64,000 nt of DNA from Ditylenchus dipsaci. Taxonomy: Eukaryota > Nematoda > Chromadorea > Rhabditida > Anguinidae. Under the pieces are notes generated by a model. The model was not told the DNA's origin, made no database searches, and saw nothing but the letters and a program-made list of their open reading frames with translations. The stretch is taken from NCBI GenBank assembly GCA_004194705.1, contig SADC01000435.1, positions 62,001 to 126,000 on the forward strand, given 5' to 3'. Each line of letters begins with the position of its first letter. The first letter of the stretch is position 1. This document shows, piece after piece, positions 43,764 through 54,882 of this stretch. A program made the translations under genes and the position numbers.

Positions 43764-46224
43764 ATGCTTCCAAGCACTTCCCACCAGCCCCAACAACCAA
43801 TGACCACCAAAATTCGGCGCTTCAGCCTCTCCAAGTCTGCAGAGCAGACCCCTCCAGCCCTAAAAACTCCTCCGCCCACAGAAAATGCTACTCTATCAGA
43901 ACTTGCTGTAGAAAACAATGCTGGCACCACCGCTCCAGACATCATTTCTTTCAGATATGCCTGGCCTTTGAAGATCACCAAGAGATTAATGTCAGCAAAT
44001 GAGCCATTAGCTATATTGCAAGTGTCCCCAGCTTTTTTGTACAGCCTTTAATGGAGTGCAGTTTGTGTGGTGCATGAGAATGTGCGACGAGAACTGTCTG
44101 CAGGATATTGCCTTAGAAGCTGAACAATCGACGAAGATGAAGTTGGAGCAGAGGGTGAATGTGACACTCTACTATAAAGATGGACCATCTCAGGATGTTA
44201 CACTGGAAAGTTGCAGGTGAATAGTATAAGGATGACACTTGGTTTATTGTCTAAGATGTTTTTATGGAAAATATAGCCAAAATAAGTTTCAAACAAATGA
44301 AAGGTTGTTTGGACCCTGTCGTTATATTATGCAAACTTTCGCATGCTATCTAAAAATTAACGAATCGCGAAAATTTAACTAACCTCTAATGCCAGCAGCA
44401 CGATTTAAATTGCTTGTTCTAAAGTTTTTTCGTAGGTTTCACAAGAAAAAAAACTATATTATTCACAGTCTTTACTTTCAAATTTGAAAAGAATGCAAGT
44501 GAAAAGCTCAATTTTTTTATCTTCGAAAGTTAGACCTCTCTGGCCGAAAAAACACCAGCGCAAACAATTGTAAGCCATCAAAAATGTTTACACTGTTTTT
44601 TATACATTTCCATCTGATATTTACGTATAAAAGGTCGAGTAGAACTCGTCTAGTTTTTTTCTAATGACCTGATTTTTAGAATATCAGTAGACAACATGCA
44701 GGGTGAGCGAGTGTTTTCCGAACTACCTTTACCAGGACTAGAATATACCAAAGGAAGTGGTGGATGGTCGCCGATAGTGTCAGCAGAAGAAGGTCATCTT
44801 CAGAACGCTTTGACTTCCTCCCAGTTCAGCGATTACATCCACAGTAACGTTGGCAAACATATCTCTATATCTGTGCAATTGAGGTATATCCATTGCAAAA
44901 AAAATTAAACTTCACAGTATCACTTTGAAGAATCCACACCAGATGGTTTCTGCCCTTGACCTATTTACCCAGCATTGACCAACTCGGCTACCCCACAAGC
45001 AATTGCCCTCTGAAAAACATGTGTCTCGAAATCTTGCAGGAGATTCGTTCCAATGAATTGGTGGTGCCAGATGTAGAGTTCTTTAATTTGGAGGTATGGG
45101 CTTTTCTTTATACAGTCAACTCTCGATATAACGCCACCTCTGGGGACCGGCCTAAAGTGGCGTTATATCGAGGATCACTTGACTGAAAATCACTTAAAGC
45201 TGACCAAATCGGTCCATTTCTGGGTGGCGTTATATCGAGAGTCGACTGTAGAATAAAGTAGAACGTGGTTTTGTCCGAAAATTTTGTTGGTATCTCGGTC
45301 TTATGCCCGTTGGCCTTAGGCTTTGGCTCAAGGCCATTACTGATATCAGCTTTGAAAAAATGGTGGTTTTAGGTAACCTCCAAAAATTCTTGGAAGAGGG
45401 GGTATATTCCAGTAGCGTCCGCTTTTCTTTACAAAAGTGGGGTGCGGCCTTGCCCAGAGTATCTCTTAGTTTCTCAGCAAAGTATGCTTTATTATATTTG
45501 ACCCGTAAATTATTTTGATGAGATGACCAAGCAAAAACACAGAATTTGTCAAAATTTTGCACCCTTGTGGTACGCCTGTAATTACGATATCTGAAATCCC
45601 AATTCACACATGGCCTAGCAAAATTGGTGTATTGACCTGATATGCGAAATATATACGATTGAAAACCGTTTCTTTCAGTTTGGCCTAGAAAAAGGTTACT
45701 TGAATTTGGAATCTTCAAAAATCTTGGAATAGCCTGTCATTTTGTTCATAAAAGTCTAAAATCTGGTAACTGTTACCAATTGTTTGATCAATGCGCTTCC
45801 TCTAATAAGTCTCTCTCTCGACCCTCTAGTGAAAATTTCAGCACTTTTTCGTTAACAAATTTCACCCTTTTTCAATCAGCAAAAAATAACATTTTAGAGT
45901 GACAAGTACGCTTTACATCGCCACATCTTCAACTTTGCTTGCAAGGAAATTCTCTACCGATCTGCCGGAAACCTTGCGCTAGGCTCGCAGACTGAACTCT
46001 CTGAACAAATCGAAACTGTATGATTCAAATAATTTAGCTGTTATATTGACCATATCTATATAACATTTTTCCAGATATTTGGAAATGTCTACTTTACAGA
46101 AGTTCTTGCCAAAGAAGCAGAATGCTTTGAAGATTTTGTGGCAATGCTCGACGCTTCTTCCAGCGTGCACTTTCCAGCACTGAAAAGGGAGTGCGAGAGG
46201 TTTATCTGCCGAGAGGTTATGTTG
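43764..46224 (+). CDS. MATH-BTB protein, gene 1
   Basis: Exons: 43764-44216, 44680-44883, 44918-45093, 45898-46017, 46075-46224. After a Pro/Ser/Thr-rich N-terminus comes a MATH/TRAF-like region: FRYAWPLKITKRLMSANE, VQFVWCMRMCDEN, VNVTLYYKDGPSQDV, GERVFSELPLPGLEYTKGSG and FSDYIHSNVGKHISISVQLR. A BTB segment follows: ELVVPDVEFFNLE, SDKYALHRHIFNFACKEIL, IFGNVYFTEVLAKEAECFED and VHFPALKRECERFICREV. MATH-BTB proteins are cullin-3 substrate adaptors; that role is inferred. One-base shifts near 44045 and 44960 break the frame. The fourth intron carries a 136-bp pogo-like MITE. A 3' exon beyond 46224 is possible but unsupported. It is a paralogue of the gene at 61.8 kb. Confidence 0.75.
45113..45248. 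mobile_element. Complete short pogo-like MITE (136 bp) in a MATH-BTB intron
   Basis: TA at 45111-45112 and 45249-45250 flank CAGTCAACTCTCGATATAAC and the inverse gttatatcgagagtcgactg. The core cctctggggaccggcc is the same as in the 23.7-kb copy. This is the cleanest member and defines the family termini. Confidence 0.85.
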
Positions 46225-46229
46225 GTGGG

Positions 46230-46990
46230 TGTTTTTTATTTAGCGGAACAGATAGCGAAATAGTTATCTCAAAAAGTTAAAAAAATAGATGTAACCCAGA
46301 ATTTTATTGAATGAAATAACATTACTATAGTCAAGTTAGCTTTTTCATGCGTCAGACACATGTATACCTTAAAATTTGTGTTGTGCGCCTGATCTTTCTG
46401 TGAATACCCATTTTTGTTTCCTTCTTTTCCAATTTTTTTAAAAAAGAAAACTACCATCATATAGCCCAGTGATTCTAGCTTTATCGAGATATCACTCACT
46501 GAAAAAATGTCTAAAAAATCTATAAGAAAAAGGTACAACTATTGAGAAAAATTGATTGAGTTCATACTTTTTTCTTTCTGTTTTGAATTTTGCAGAGTAG
46601 TTGCACTGGAGGACATTTCATTTGGAACTGCAATCATTATTATAACATATTTTGCAAAAAACGACTTGTTCTTGAAGGGAAATGCCTCAAGACCAAATAT
46701 GGTGTTTTCAATCGAATTAGAGTCCCGGAATCGGTTGGAAGTTACGCCGAATCCTCTAGTTATTGTGTTAATATAAAAAAATGGTTACATGGTTTAAAAA
46801 TAGTCATTTAAGAAGATTCACTTTAAGTCTTTTTGGGTTTCGAGCACCTCTCGTCACCCCTATTTCTCTCCGACGGGACCCAGGAGACCAAGAATTTAAG
46901 TATTCTTTGTTCTTGGTCTGAAAGCCCTCAGGATTACTAAGTCTAGCCATTCATTTTAAACCACGTCTATTTTAGTCTTCTCTTTTTTAA
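46230..46990. other. Downstream flank of the MATH-BTB gene
   Basis: 46590-46810 is open in two frames after a ttttgcag acceptor (for example CNHYYNIFCKKRLVLEGKC), and could be a further exon, but neither frame shows a domain and the join to REVML is not compelling. The rest holds no signal. Confidence 0.3.
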
Positions 46991-46994
46991 AAGG

Positions 46995-47185
46995 CACAGC
47001 CTCCAATTCCAGGCTAAAGTATGGCGGAGAGCATACGCCTGGTCGCATAATTGTGTGAGTGTTCGTGTATGTTTTCTTTTGTTCGCCGGAAGATGTATTG
47101 AGAAAAGAGAAGGGCTAAAAGCACCAGCACATCAGCGACCCCTTTGCTCATTACTCAAACTCGTGCACGTGTCTTTTAACAGCAG
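46995..47185 (-). repeat. Dispersed repeat, inverse copy of 30545-30710
   Basis: atacgcctggtcgcataatt, gttcgccggaagatg, ccagcacatcagcgacccc and actcaaactcgtgcacgt match 30545-30710 in reverse complement. Confidence 0.8.
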
Positions 47186-47189
47186 CAAA

Positions 47190-48135
47190 ATAGGGTAGAG
47201 CAACAACTCAATTGTTCCACCACCCTCAAACAACCACATTTGTCAGGGAAAAGCCAGAAAAACACATTTCTTATTTTTATGTTTTTATCTTTCTTTGGAG
47301 TGTACTTTTAATCGCACCTATAATTAAAGGCAACATAATAAGGAAGGCAAGATAAGACAAATGAAAGTACACTCAATCTTTTGCGAAGAAACTTTTCAAG
47401 ATTCGAAAAAATTTGGTTGCTTGATGCTGAGAATATGGGATAATTGTATATGAGTGCTAGTAGCTCAGGATGAGTGGAATAATGAAATGACGTCAGCCCA
47501 ACGTCCAACAACTTCAGCTTAGGAGTCATTTAACATATTTAAGGCGAAGCAGAATTTTTATTGAGTTTCATTTAAGATTTTATTTTGGGGTAAATTAGTG
47601 TGTATGACCCACCGAAAAGTACTAATGATTGTATTTCATGAACACGCTTCTTACGCGCTCACTTAAAAACAATATTGTACTGGTCAAAATAGAAAACTGT
47701 ATTTCCCAATTTCGCAAACCAAAGTCCTGGGAAATTAGCTGGCGTTACCATGTCAAAGTATATCTTCAAGATATTATATAAATATCTTTATTTGAATTTT
47801 TACATTTTGCATTAATATGTTACCAAGAAAAATTTTCGGCGAGTTTTTATATATTTCACCTAGTCGGCAAATACGTAAAAACATTTTATGCTTTATACCG
47901 TAAAAAAAGGCGCAAATTTGCAACATAAATCCAGTATCTGTACGCTTTTGCAGTTACCAGTTAAAGTTTGCGGTAATTCACTTTGAATTTTTTACTAAAA
48001 AAATATTTTAGATGCTCAAAATATTTTTTCCATTTATCTCAAAACTGCCCTATTAGACTTTCCAGTTTCAATGCAATTCCAAAAAACACATGTTTTAAGA
48101 AGTGCCTGTCTCCAATTTTTTGCCAAAGTCTACAT
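47190..48135. other. Anonymous AT-rich DNA
   Basis: I see no exon with splice support, repeat boundary or RNA gene in this stretch. Confidence 0.4.
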
Positions 48136-48141
48136 TTTTAA

Positions 48142-48495
48142 TTGGAAAACAAAAATGGAGCTAATATAGTAAAGTGGCTTATTGAGATGGGAAAAGTAGT
48201 AATAGACTATCCTTGTGACTACTGCCAGCCAGCAATAGCCTCATTATATCGCGAGCTGTCCCACTCAAAAAAGAAAAAAGAACGCTTATTAAAGATTTCC
48301 CGTTTGTATACTAATATTAGTATAGAAGCTATACAACAACAATTCTGTCTGGCCACCAAGATATTAAAAAGGACAAAGAAATTGTGTAGTATTAAATGGC
48401 ATTGCTCTAATGCTCATCTTCGGGGAATGCTTAATAAACAAACGGAAAATTTTTCTTTTTGTCGCTTAGATTTTACAATGGAATTTTTCGGGTGA
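48142..48495 (+). CDS. Small ORF, 117 residues, unrecognised
   Basis: It starts MENKNGANIVKWLIEMGKVV, then IDYPCDYCQPAIASL, a Lys-rich centre (SHSKKKKERLL) and SIKWHCSNAHLRGML, ending TMEFFG. The W.I..G.V....PCDYC and later KWHC are loosely reminiscent of the zinc-ribbon start of Merlin/ISXO2-type transposases, but the ~60-residue spacing is too long. It is a hypothetical ORF or a transposase fragment. Confidence 0.3.
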   Translation: MENKNGANIVKWLIEMGKVVIDYPCDYCQPAIASLYRELSHSKKKKERLLKISRLYTNISIEAIQQQFCLATKILKRTKKLCSIKWHCSNAHLRGMLNKQTENFSFCRLDFTMEFFG

Positions 48496-48559
48496 GCAAT
48501 GGATGAAAAAAATACCGCTTATTGATCATTTTTTTCTGATGCCACGGTAGCTAAATTAC

Positions 48560-49990
48560 TTGGTCAAATAAATCACAAAATGAAATTTTAAAAAATTATT
48601 AGTCGCCGAAATATGAACTAAAGTTGGACGGTTGTTATTGAAAATCTGAGCACCCCAACTTTAGGTCATATCTCGGCGAATCAGCGAATTATTAGAATTC
48701 AGCTTTGTGATTCGGATTAGCAATGGACTTTGAGCTAAAAAGATAAATCAAAAAATATAACGCATAAATGGATATTTTCATTTAAAAAATTAAAATTTAG
48801 GAAAAAAAGCTGAGAAAGTTGCTATCAGTTACGTATTATACTTTAGACATGTTCTGAAGATGGTGTTTTGGCAAGACTTACCCTAGAGTTTGATATCACA
48901 GGTGACGAAGTCGATTCGAAGTCGATTGGGATCCTATTTTAGTACAAATGCTCGATGTTCGATCCCCACTGGGTGCATGGCACTTTTTTTCAATTTTTGT
49001 TGATGTGCATTTGAGTGTTATTTTTCGTTGTGAGCTAAGCAAAAAAAGGCCAGATGCACTTGGGTTGTTGTTATTATTATTTTTAAAGAATAGGAGCTTT
49101 TAAACAGATGCGAAGATGCAGTAAGAAGGAGCATGTGGGGTACTTTGGTTTTCTTTTGCCGACAAAAAATGGTCAGGCAAGGACAAATAAAAGAAATATT
49201 TTCTGGATAATTTTGGTTATAAAGCAAGAAAAATAACTTTTTTGTATTTTTCAATAAAACAATTCTGTGAGAACAGCTGGGTTGAGTGATGATACTCTTT
49301 TTTCTTTCGTGGGAGATGAAGACAAATGTGTGTCCTCTCGAAGCAACAACAAAAGTAGTAATTAAAAGTGTGAAGTAGTAGATAAATAATGGCGGGCGAG
49401 ACATATGCAAAACAGACTCAAATTCTTACACATACAGCTGCAACCCACCATGGACTTTGATCTGGCTGATTTTAATGAATTGTTGGTGTCGGCAATGTAA
49501 GACCATGAAAAAAATAAACAGATAGAAAGACCAATCTTTTTTATTTAGTCTGAGCAAAAGTAGTTCGCACGAACTGTTAACGATTAAAACAATCAAGAAA
49601 CTAGATGCTCAAATGCATTAAGATTAATTTACAAAAAATGATTGAAATAACACTTAGGTTTTGAAACTGAAATAACATTCATTATAAGCAACTAACTCAT
49701 TTTGGACTAATGACGTATTATTTATGAAGCCCATCGGTATATATTAAATTTCATAAACATTGAAATCAATGTGAAGCAATGTGGGTTGGTTGTATTCAAA
49801 GACACCTGAACCAGCCGCATTTATTATTTCAAGTTTGGTGCTTTTTTTCCAATTGGTGGTGCTATGAAAACATATACAAGAATGTCTATTCCAATTTTTC
49901 AAATTTAACGGCAATTTCCGAAAATTTCACAAGATATGCAATTTATATACTTTTTGAGTTGTCTAAACCTTCAAAATTACAGGAGTCAGC
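48560..49990. other. Region with one hairpin; no supported gene
   Basis: At 48602-48690, cgccgaaatatgaactaaag is mirrored by ctttaggtcatatctcggcg, a ~90-bp hairpin. The remainder to 49990 has open frames on both strands, none with domain or splice support. Confidence 0.4.
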
Positions 49991-50051
49991 TGATTTGGCC
50001 TTTGTAAAGAAAACTTGGTGTTAGCTGAGCGCTTTGACCTTGCAGTGCTGA

Positions 50052-51750
50052 AAATGGTCTCGTTTGGAGTGATTGTTGATCGACTTCTAAACACTACTAT
50101 GGAGGAGGCACGAAGTGAGTCAAGATCGGTGTCCAAGTCATTCAGTACCAGTGACTATCAACCTCCGCTTCTTCATCTCTTCCTGCAGGTCAAACTCGCT
50201 AATGTCGACTGGATCCAATACCACAACTACAAGTGCAGATCAGCAAATGACTGTGGCCGAGAGCATGGATGAAATGAGGGAAGAGTTGATGCAGATCGCT
50301 GAGCAGATTACAACGTACGTTTTTTATATTTATCAGAATAGTCATGGGAAATCGCCTCAGCAATATTATGGAAATTTAGTGAAACCATCAAAGATATCAG
50401 TCAAGTTTTTTATATAAATCATTTTGCAACCTATTTATGATTTTTTCATGATGTTGGTAAGCCCATTTCTCAACCTACCCTCTCCCCCCCCCCGTTTAAG
50501 TTTTTACGACTCACCCTGTACTAACAAATCCTCAATTCTTTTATGAAAAGCAAAATTAGAGGCTGTAACTAATTTCACCCGCCAAATTACTGATTTACCC
50601 CGCCAAATTATTTTATTACCGCCAAATTATTTTTTTACCCCGCCAAATTTGAATTTACCCCACCAAATTCAGATTTTTAGTCAAATATTGCAGTAAATTT
50701 TGCGGGAATTCAAATTTTATAGTCAAAAATAACTTGGATCGCCCAGAATTCACCCGGAATGGCCAAAAGCCCCTGAAAGTTGGTTTTTGGGGATAAAATT
50801 TTGCGAAATTTGATTGAGCGGATCAGATTTCCGGTCCGATAGGCTCAATCGCTCAAAATTCCACCCTGAACCATCCAAACCAGTATCTAATCCCCTAAAT
50901 CATTAGTGCTTAGGGTGGTTTAAGATGTGTTGAGTATGGTTCATGGTGGAATTTTGAGCGATTTAGCCTATCGGACCCGAAATCTGATCCGCTCAATCGA
51001 ATTTTCGCAAAAAGTTTACTCCCCTTTAGTAAACCCCCGAAAAACCACTTTCAGGGCTTTTGGCCGTTCCGGGGTGGGATTCTGGCGATCCAAGTTATTT
51101 TTGACTATAAAATTCTAATTCCCGAAATTACTGCAATATTTGACTAAAAATTTGAATTTGTGGGGAAATTCAAATTGGTGGGGTAAATGAAAATTTGGCG
51201 GGTAAATCAGTAATTTGCGGGGTAAAACGAGTATTTTGCTCAAATTTCAAATTTGGCGGTGGGTAAAAAATTAATTTGGCGGGGTTAAATCAGTAATTTT
51301 GCAGGGTAAAACAATTTGAGCCAAAATTATAGGTTTATGGTTTCACAAAATCACTGCTAAAAACTAATTATAACTGCTTTGGTTTCAGTGCCACCGACGA
51401 CGTCTCTACCACGAGGACAAAGCTTACACATCGAGTTCTGATGACGAAGACGAAGAAAATTCTTCCGGTCACTCAAGACAATACCAGGAAGAGAGTGAAA
51501 CTTTGGTCGGCTCCGTAATCGACCAGTTGGAAGAATTGGCTAGGCACATCAGAAAGGTGTCTATGCCGCCAGGAGTGTCTCCAGCCCCACAATTACTAGC
51601 CATCCAACATTCTGAACTGTGCCTAGAACAACCTGGATTGAGCCAAGGCAAAGGTGCAAACTGATAAATTGGCAAATCTCAAGAATGTTGCCAAAATTTC
51701 TGGATCTACTGCTGTGGTCGGAGTGTTCTCTGGACATTCTAAAGTAATTT
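50052..51750 (+). CDS. Acidic/serine-rich protein exons with helical segment (unknown)
   Basis: Exon ending 50318 reads SFSTSDYQPPLL in one frame and, after a one-base shift, SNSLMSTGSNTTTTSADQQM and AESMDEMREELMQIAEQITT. After a ~1.07-kb intron filled by a hairpin, exon 51389 onward reads YHEDKAYTSSSDDEDEENSS, LVGSVIDQLEELARHIRKVS and, after another shift, TDKLANLKNVAKISGSTAVV. The amphipathic helix followed by a Gly/Val hydrophobic segment faintly recalls apolipoprotein-L-type proteins; this is weak. Start and end are not defined. Confidence 0.45.
50560..51335. mobile_element. Intronic hairpin element with CCGCCAAATTA arms
   Basis: The outer arms repeat taccccgccaaatta (left) and ggcggggtaaatcagtaatt (right). 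The inner arms (agtcaaaaataacttggatc, tttccggtccgataggctca) are mirrored at 50955-51110. The fold centre is near 50900. It fills the intron between exons ending 50318 and starting 51389. Confidence 0.7.
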
Positions 51751-51759
51751 TTTAAGTCA

Positions 51760-52390
51760 ACTGTTGCTTTGTAAAAGTAATTCTTCGACTGAAATAACTT
51801 AAGAAAATGATATTCATCAGAGCTTTTCGTCAATCATTAATATGAAATCTTGATAAACACGGAGAGCCCAATCTTTTGACAAGCCCTCATAAGAATTGAC
51901 TGACTTCCAGTTTGTAGCCGCAATAGGGTAATAGTAATAACGGCACCCCTACTTCGAAAATCACTATTTATATTACGTAATCACTAGAGTGAATGGCGCC
52001 TAAACAGGCGCTAAATTATCGAAGCAACATGTCAGTCATCCTAGCACTAAGTGGGTACTACTGACTGGGTTCTGTCAACTGAATGACTAAAATTAATAAT
52101 AAAACGATTTGACCCATTTTAATGCTTAGTTGCTAAATTCTCAAAAACCGACTCGAGGCGCTATTTCCACAGTATCACAATCGTTAGAGCACACTCAGCT
52201 TTATCGATAACGAAAAGAGTTACCGTGACACATTGACTTCAGTTCGAGAAAAACCAAAAATATGAAAATCAGTGTGACTTACTCAGTCCAAATACTACAT
52301 AAAGATATCATTTAATTTCAAGGAAAAATTGTCACTACTTACATAGTACAATTTCAGAACCGAAGATCCAGCCTAAAAACCACTCGAGAA
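51760..52390. other. Anonymous DNA between acidic-protein exons
   Basis: I see no repeat arms or coding evidence. It could be an intron if the exons at 50-51.7 kb and 52.4-54.9 kb belong to one gene. Confidence 0.35.
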
Positions 52391-54856
52391 TTGCTCATCC
52401 ACTCTCCCTCCCACCACCATTCCTCCTCTGGTGGCTCAGCCTTCTTTGCTCAAATCTCTTCATCGATCAGTAGTAGCGGCGAGGGTGGGTTTGGATCTCC
52501 GTTGGCTGTCAAGTTCTCCTCCAACAAGTCCAACCCCAAATCTCTCACGAAGGTTCCTAGGAGAAGGGTCAGTTATGTTCTCACTGCCTTGTGTGGCCAG
52601 TACGGATGAGATGGAGCACAAAACTATCAGTGAAACGGCCAGCAGCAGCGAAGACGAGGAAAGTGAAAGTGAATTTACTGAGTACTCGGATGATGCACCT
52701 GAAGAGCGGCAGGAGGAGTACCAAGGTAAGGTTCGTCATTGTAAAGCGAAAAGAATGATATTGGCTTATTTAACTAATTTAATGAGCAGAACAAATACCG
52801 GTTTCAAATACTTGTTTTCAAATTCTGAATAGTGATGACTCGTAATAAATTTCAAATTTAAAGAACAAATAATGCCAGCATAAGCAAAAAAAACAGGGTA
52901 GGCTTCCGTCGGAGTCATTAGTACGTGGTCATGAAAATCAATATAAAAGCATAAAGACATAATCTGCATATTTGGACACATCTCGAGAAGAGTTGGCCAT
53001 GACGGAAAAATGAAATTTTACTTTTATTCCTATCTTGTAGCCTGAACTCTGGGGAGCTCAAAACGGCTGGACTCTCTTTAAAAAGAAACTCTTTTTTTGT
53101 TGGGTCAACAAATTTGGTCTTGAAGAACCTTTCCGAAACACGTTTCTGGTTATAATATTAATACTATGAATATCGAAGTGAAAAAAAAAAGTATTAAATG
53201 TGCCTTCTTTTAGCTGAAAAGGGCATTCTTTTGGCTGAAAAATGCATCCTTTTTTTTCTTTTAGTCACAGCGGCAAGTATATTAGCAATGTTTTTAAAGT
53301 GTTAACACCTACATGTAGCCCTGATCTTCTCGCCGTATCATTTGTCGCAACATCTTTTTAAAATTTAGCACAAAAAGGTAAAAGTTTTAACCAAATTATT
53401 TTTCCGAGTTGCTTCATATTTCGAAGCGTCTCTGCTAGTTTTTGCAAAGATGTTGCAACAAACAATGAGCCGCCAGAAACTAGAAGAGCAGAGCTGCATG
53501 ATGGTGTTATTAATTCGGGAAAAATTGCTAATTTAATTGCTGCTGTGAGTAAAAGAAAAAAAAGAAGGCACTTTTCAGCTAAAAGAAAGCACATTTAAGG
53601 GGGGGGGGGGGGGGGGGGAAGCCATTTAGGTTTGAAAAAGTGGCTTCCATGGCGCAGTGCGTAAGCGCTCGCGTTTTTTGGCCCAAAATGGTGTTTTTTA
53701 ATGTTGCAGGTTCAATCCCACGTAGGGGCACACTATTTTTTTGGCTTTTTCGGCCAGTTTAGAGGCAATTAGACTTTTTTGACGCCAGGTTCGGATCAGC
53801 GACCCAAATTACCTCTAAACTGGCCGAATAAGCCAAAAAAATAGTGTGCTACTACGTGGGATTGAACCTGCAACACAAAAAAACACCATTTTGGGCCAAA
53901 AAAACCTTTTTCAAACCTAAATGGCTTCCCCAATAATACTTGTCCGTAAAAACATAAATTCGAATTGTAGGGGAATTTACCTAGAGACGTTATATACACT
54001 CCTATATACGCACCGTGTTTTTTTTTGATTTTTTTTGGAATTGTTATCGTTATTTTGGTCTTTATTGCCTCATTTTGCAAAACTTTTAGTGTTCTTGGAT
54101 GTTTCTAACCAGCATGTCATCCTCTGTTTTGCAGCTAAATCGTGTAAATATGTTTTTCAAAAGCAAGAATAAAATACATAGTAGGAAGCAATTTTTGCAA
54201 AAAGAAAATAAAAAAATTTACAGTGATCTTTTGAGTGATAAAGGCTACTCTTTCAAAGTCACCGTATTTTCTGTGGAACCGTGATCCGCTAACAAGCCAA
54301 TTCCCCAAAGTGACTATATCTACTAAAATAGCTTCGGTTCCAATTTTTCTTCACCCAACAATTAATTTCATTTTGACTGTTTTCCTCTAACTTAAATGAT
54401 TCTATTTGGAAAATCCTTGGCTCTTCAGTGAGTCTTTCTTTTATGCCAAGCAGTTTTGTAAGCTATCGAGGTATTCGAATGGTTACTTTTATTAATTTTG
54501 GCGAAGGATATTGACGAAGGTTATACAATATTTCAAGTTTACATTTCTAAAAAACTACCTTTTAATCTTTTCAATAATCAATATAAAACTTCTTGCTACA
54601 ATCTTAATTTTTGCAGATGTCGACTACCCAGCAGCCGACTACTCTTCTTGTCCATCTTTCGGTGCTTTCGACCTTGACCCAAAAAATAGACGCCGTGAAT
54701 ACCCTTGAACGCGACAAAGAGGAAGATGAATTGTTAGTCAAACCAACAGTGTTGCCCAGCTCCAACCTGAAGAGTTGTGCCACCAGTTGTCTGGATGGGA
54801 GTGAAGAGTTTGAAATCTTCCGCAAATTCAGCCTAGACAGACATCTACAAGCTTGA
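52391..54856 (+). CDS. Acidic Ser/Glu-rich protein exons (unknown)
   Basis: 52391-52560 is Ser/Pro-rich (HSPSHHHSSSGGSAFF, SSSISSSGEGGFGSPL). Past one or more frame changes, a clear exon reads EMEHKTISETASSSEDEESE, EFTEYSDDAPEERQEEYQG and ends at 52726 before GTAAGG. A last exon at 54617-54856 after ttttgcag reads MSTTQQPTTLLVHLSVLSTL and EEFEIFRKFSLDRHLQA-stop. The SSS-acidic-Tyr-Gln-Glu pattern resembles SSSDDEDEENSS...YQEESE at 51.4 kb, so these may be paralogous exons or one long gene. Linking 52726 to 54617 is tentative. Function unknown. Confidence 0.4.
53170..53598. mobile_element. MITE of the family at 19.2 kb, followed by a G20 tract
   Basis: The ends repeat tgccttcttttagctgaaa words, mirrored as ttcagctaaaagaaagcac. 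The core ttgcaacatctttttaaa, ttagcacaaaaagg, agctgcatgatggtgttatt matches 19330-19560. At 53599-53618 lies an uninterrupted run of about 20 G. Confidence 0.7.
53619..53931 (+). repeat. Palindrome with tRNA-like A and B boxes
   Basis: gaagccatttaggtttgaaa at the left is mirrored by ttcaaacctaaatggcttcc at 53911-53930. The left arm carries an A-box-like TGGCGCAGTGCGTAAGCGC (53650-53668) and a B-box GGTTCAATCCC (53709-53719). The spacing is too long for a plain tRNA and acceptor pairing is absent. It is likely a tRNA-derived repeat. The right arm holds the mirrored B-box but lacks the A-box. Confidence 0.55.
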
Positions 54857-54882
54857 GTTCTTCTTTTATATGGGTAGTAGTA

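Noticed and set aside
48142..48495. Merlin/ISXO2-type transposase N-terminus
   Set aside because: CDYC and KWHC are too far apart for the usual zinc ribbon and no DDE segment follows; kept as an unrecognised ORF.
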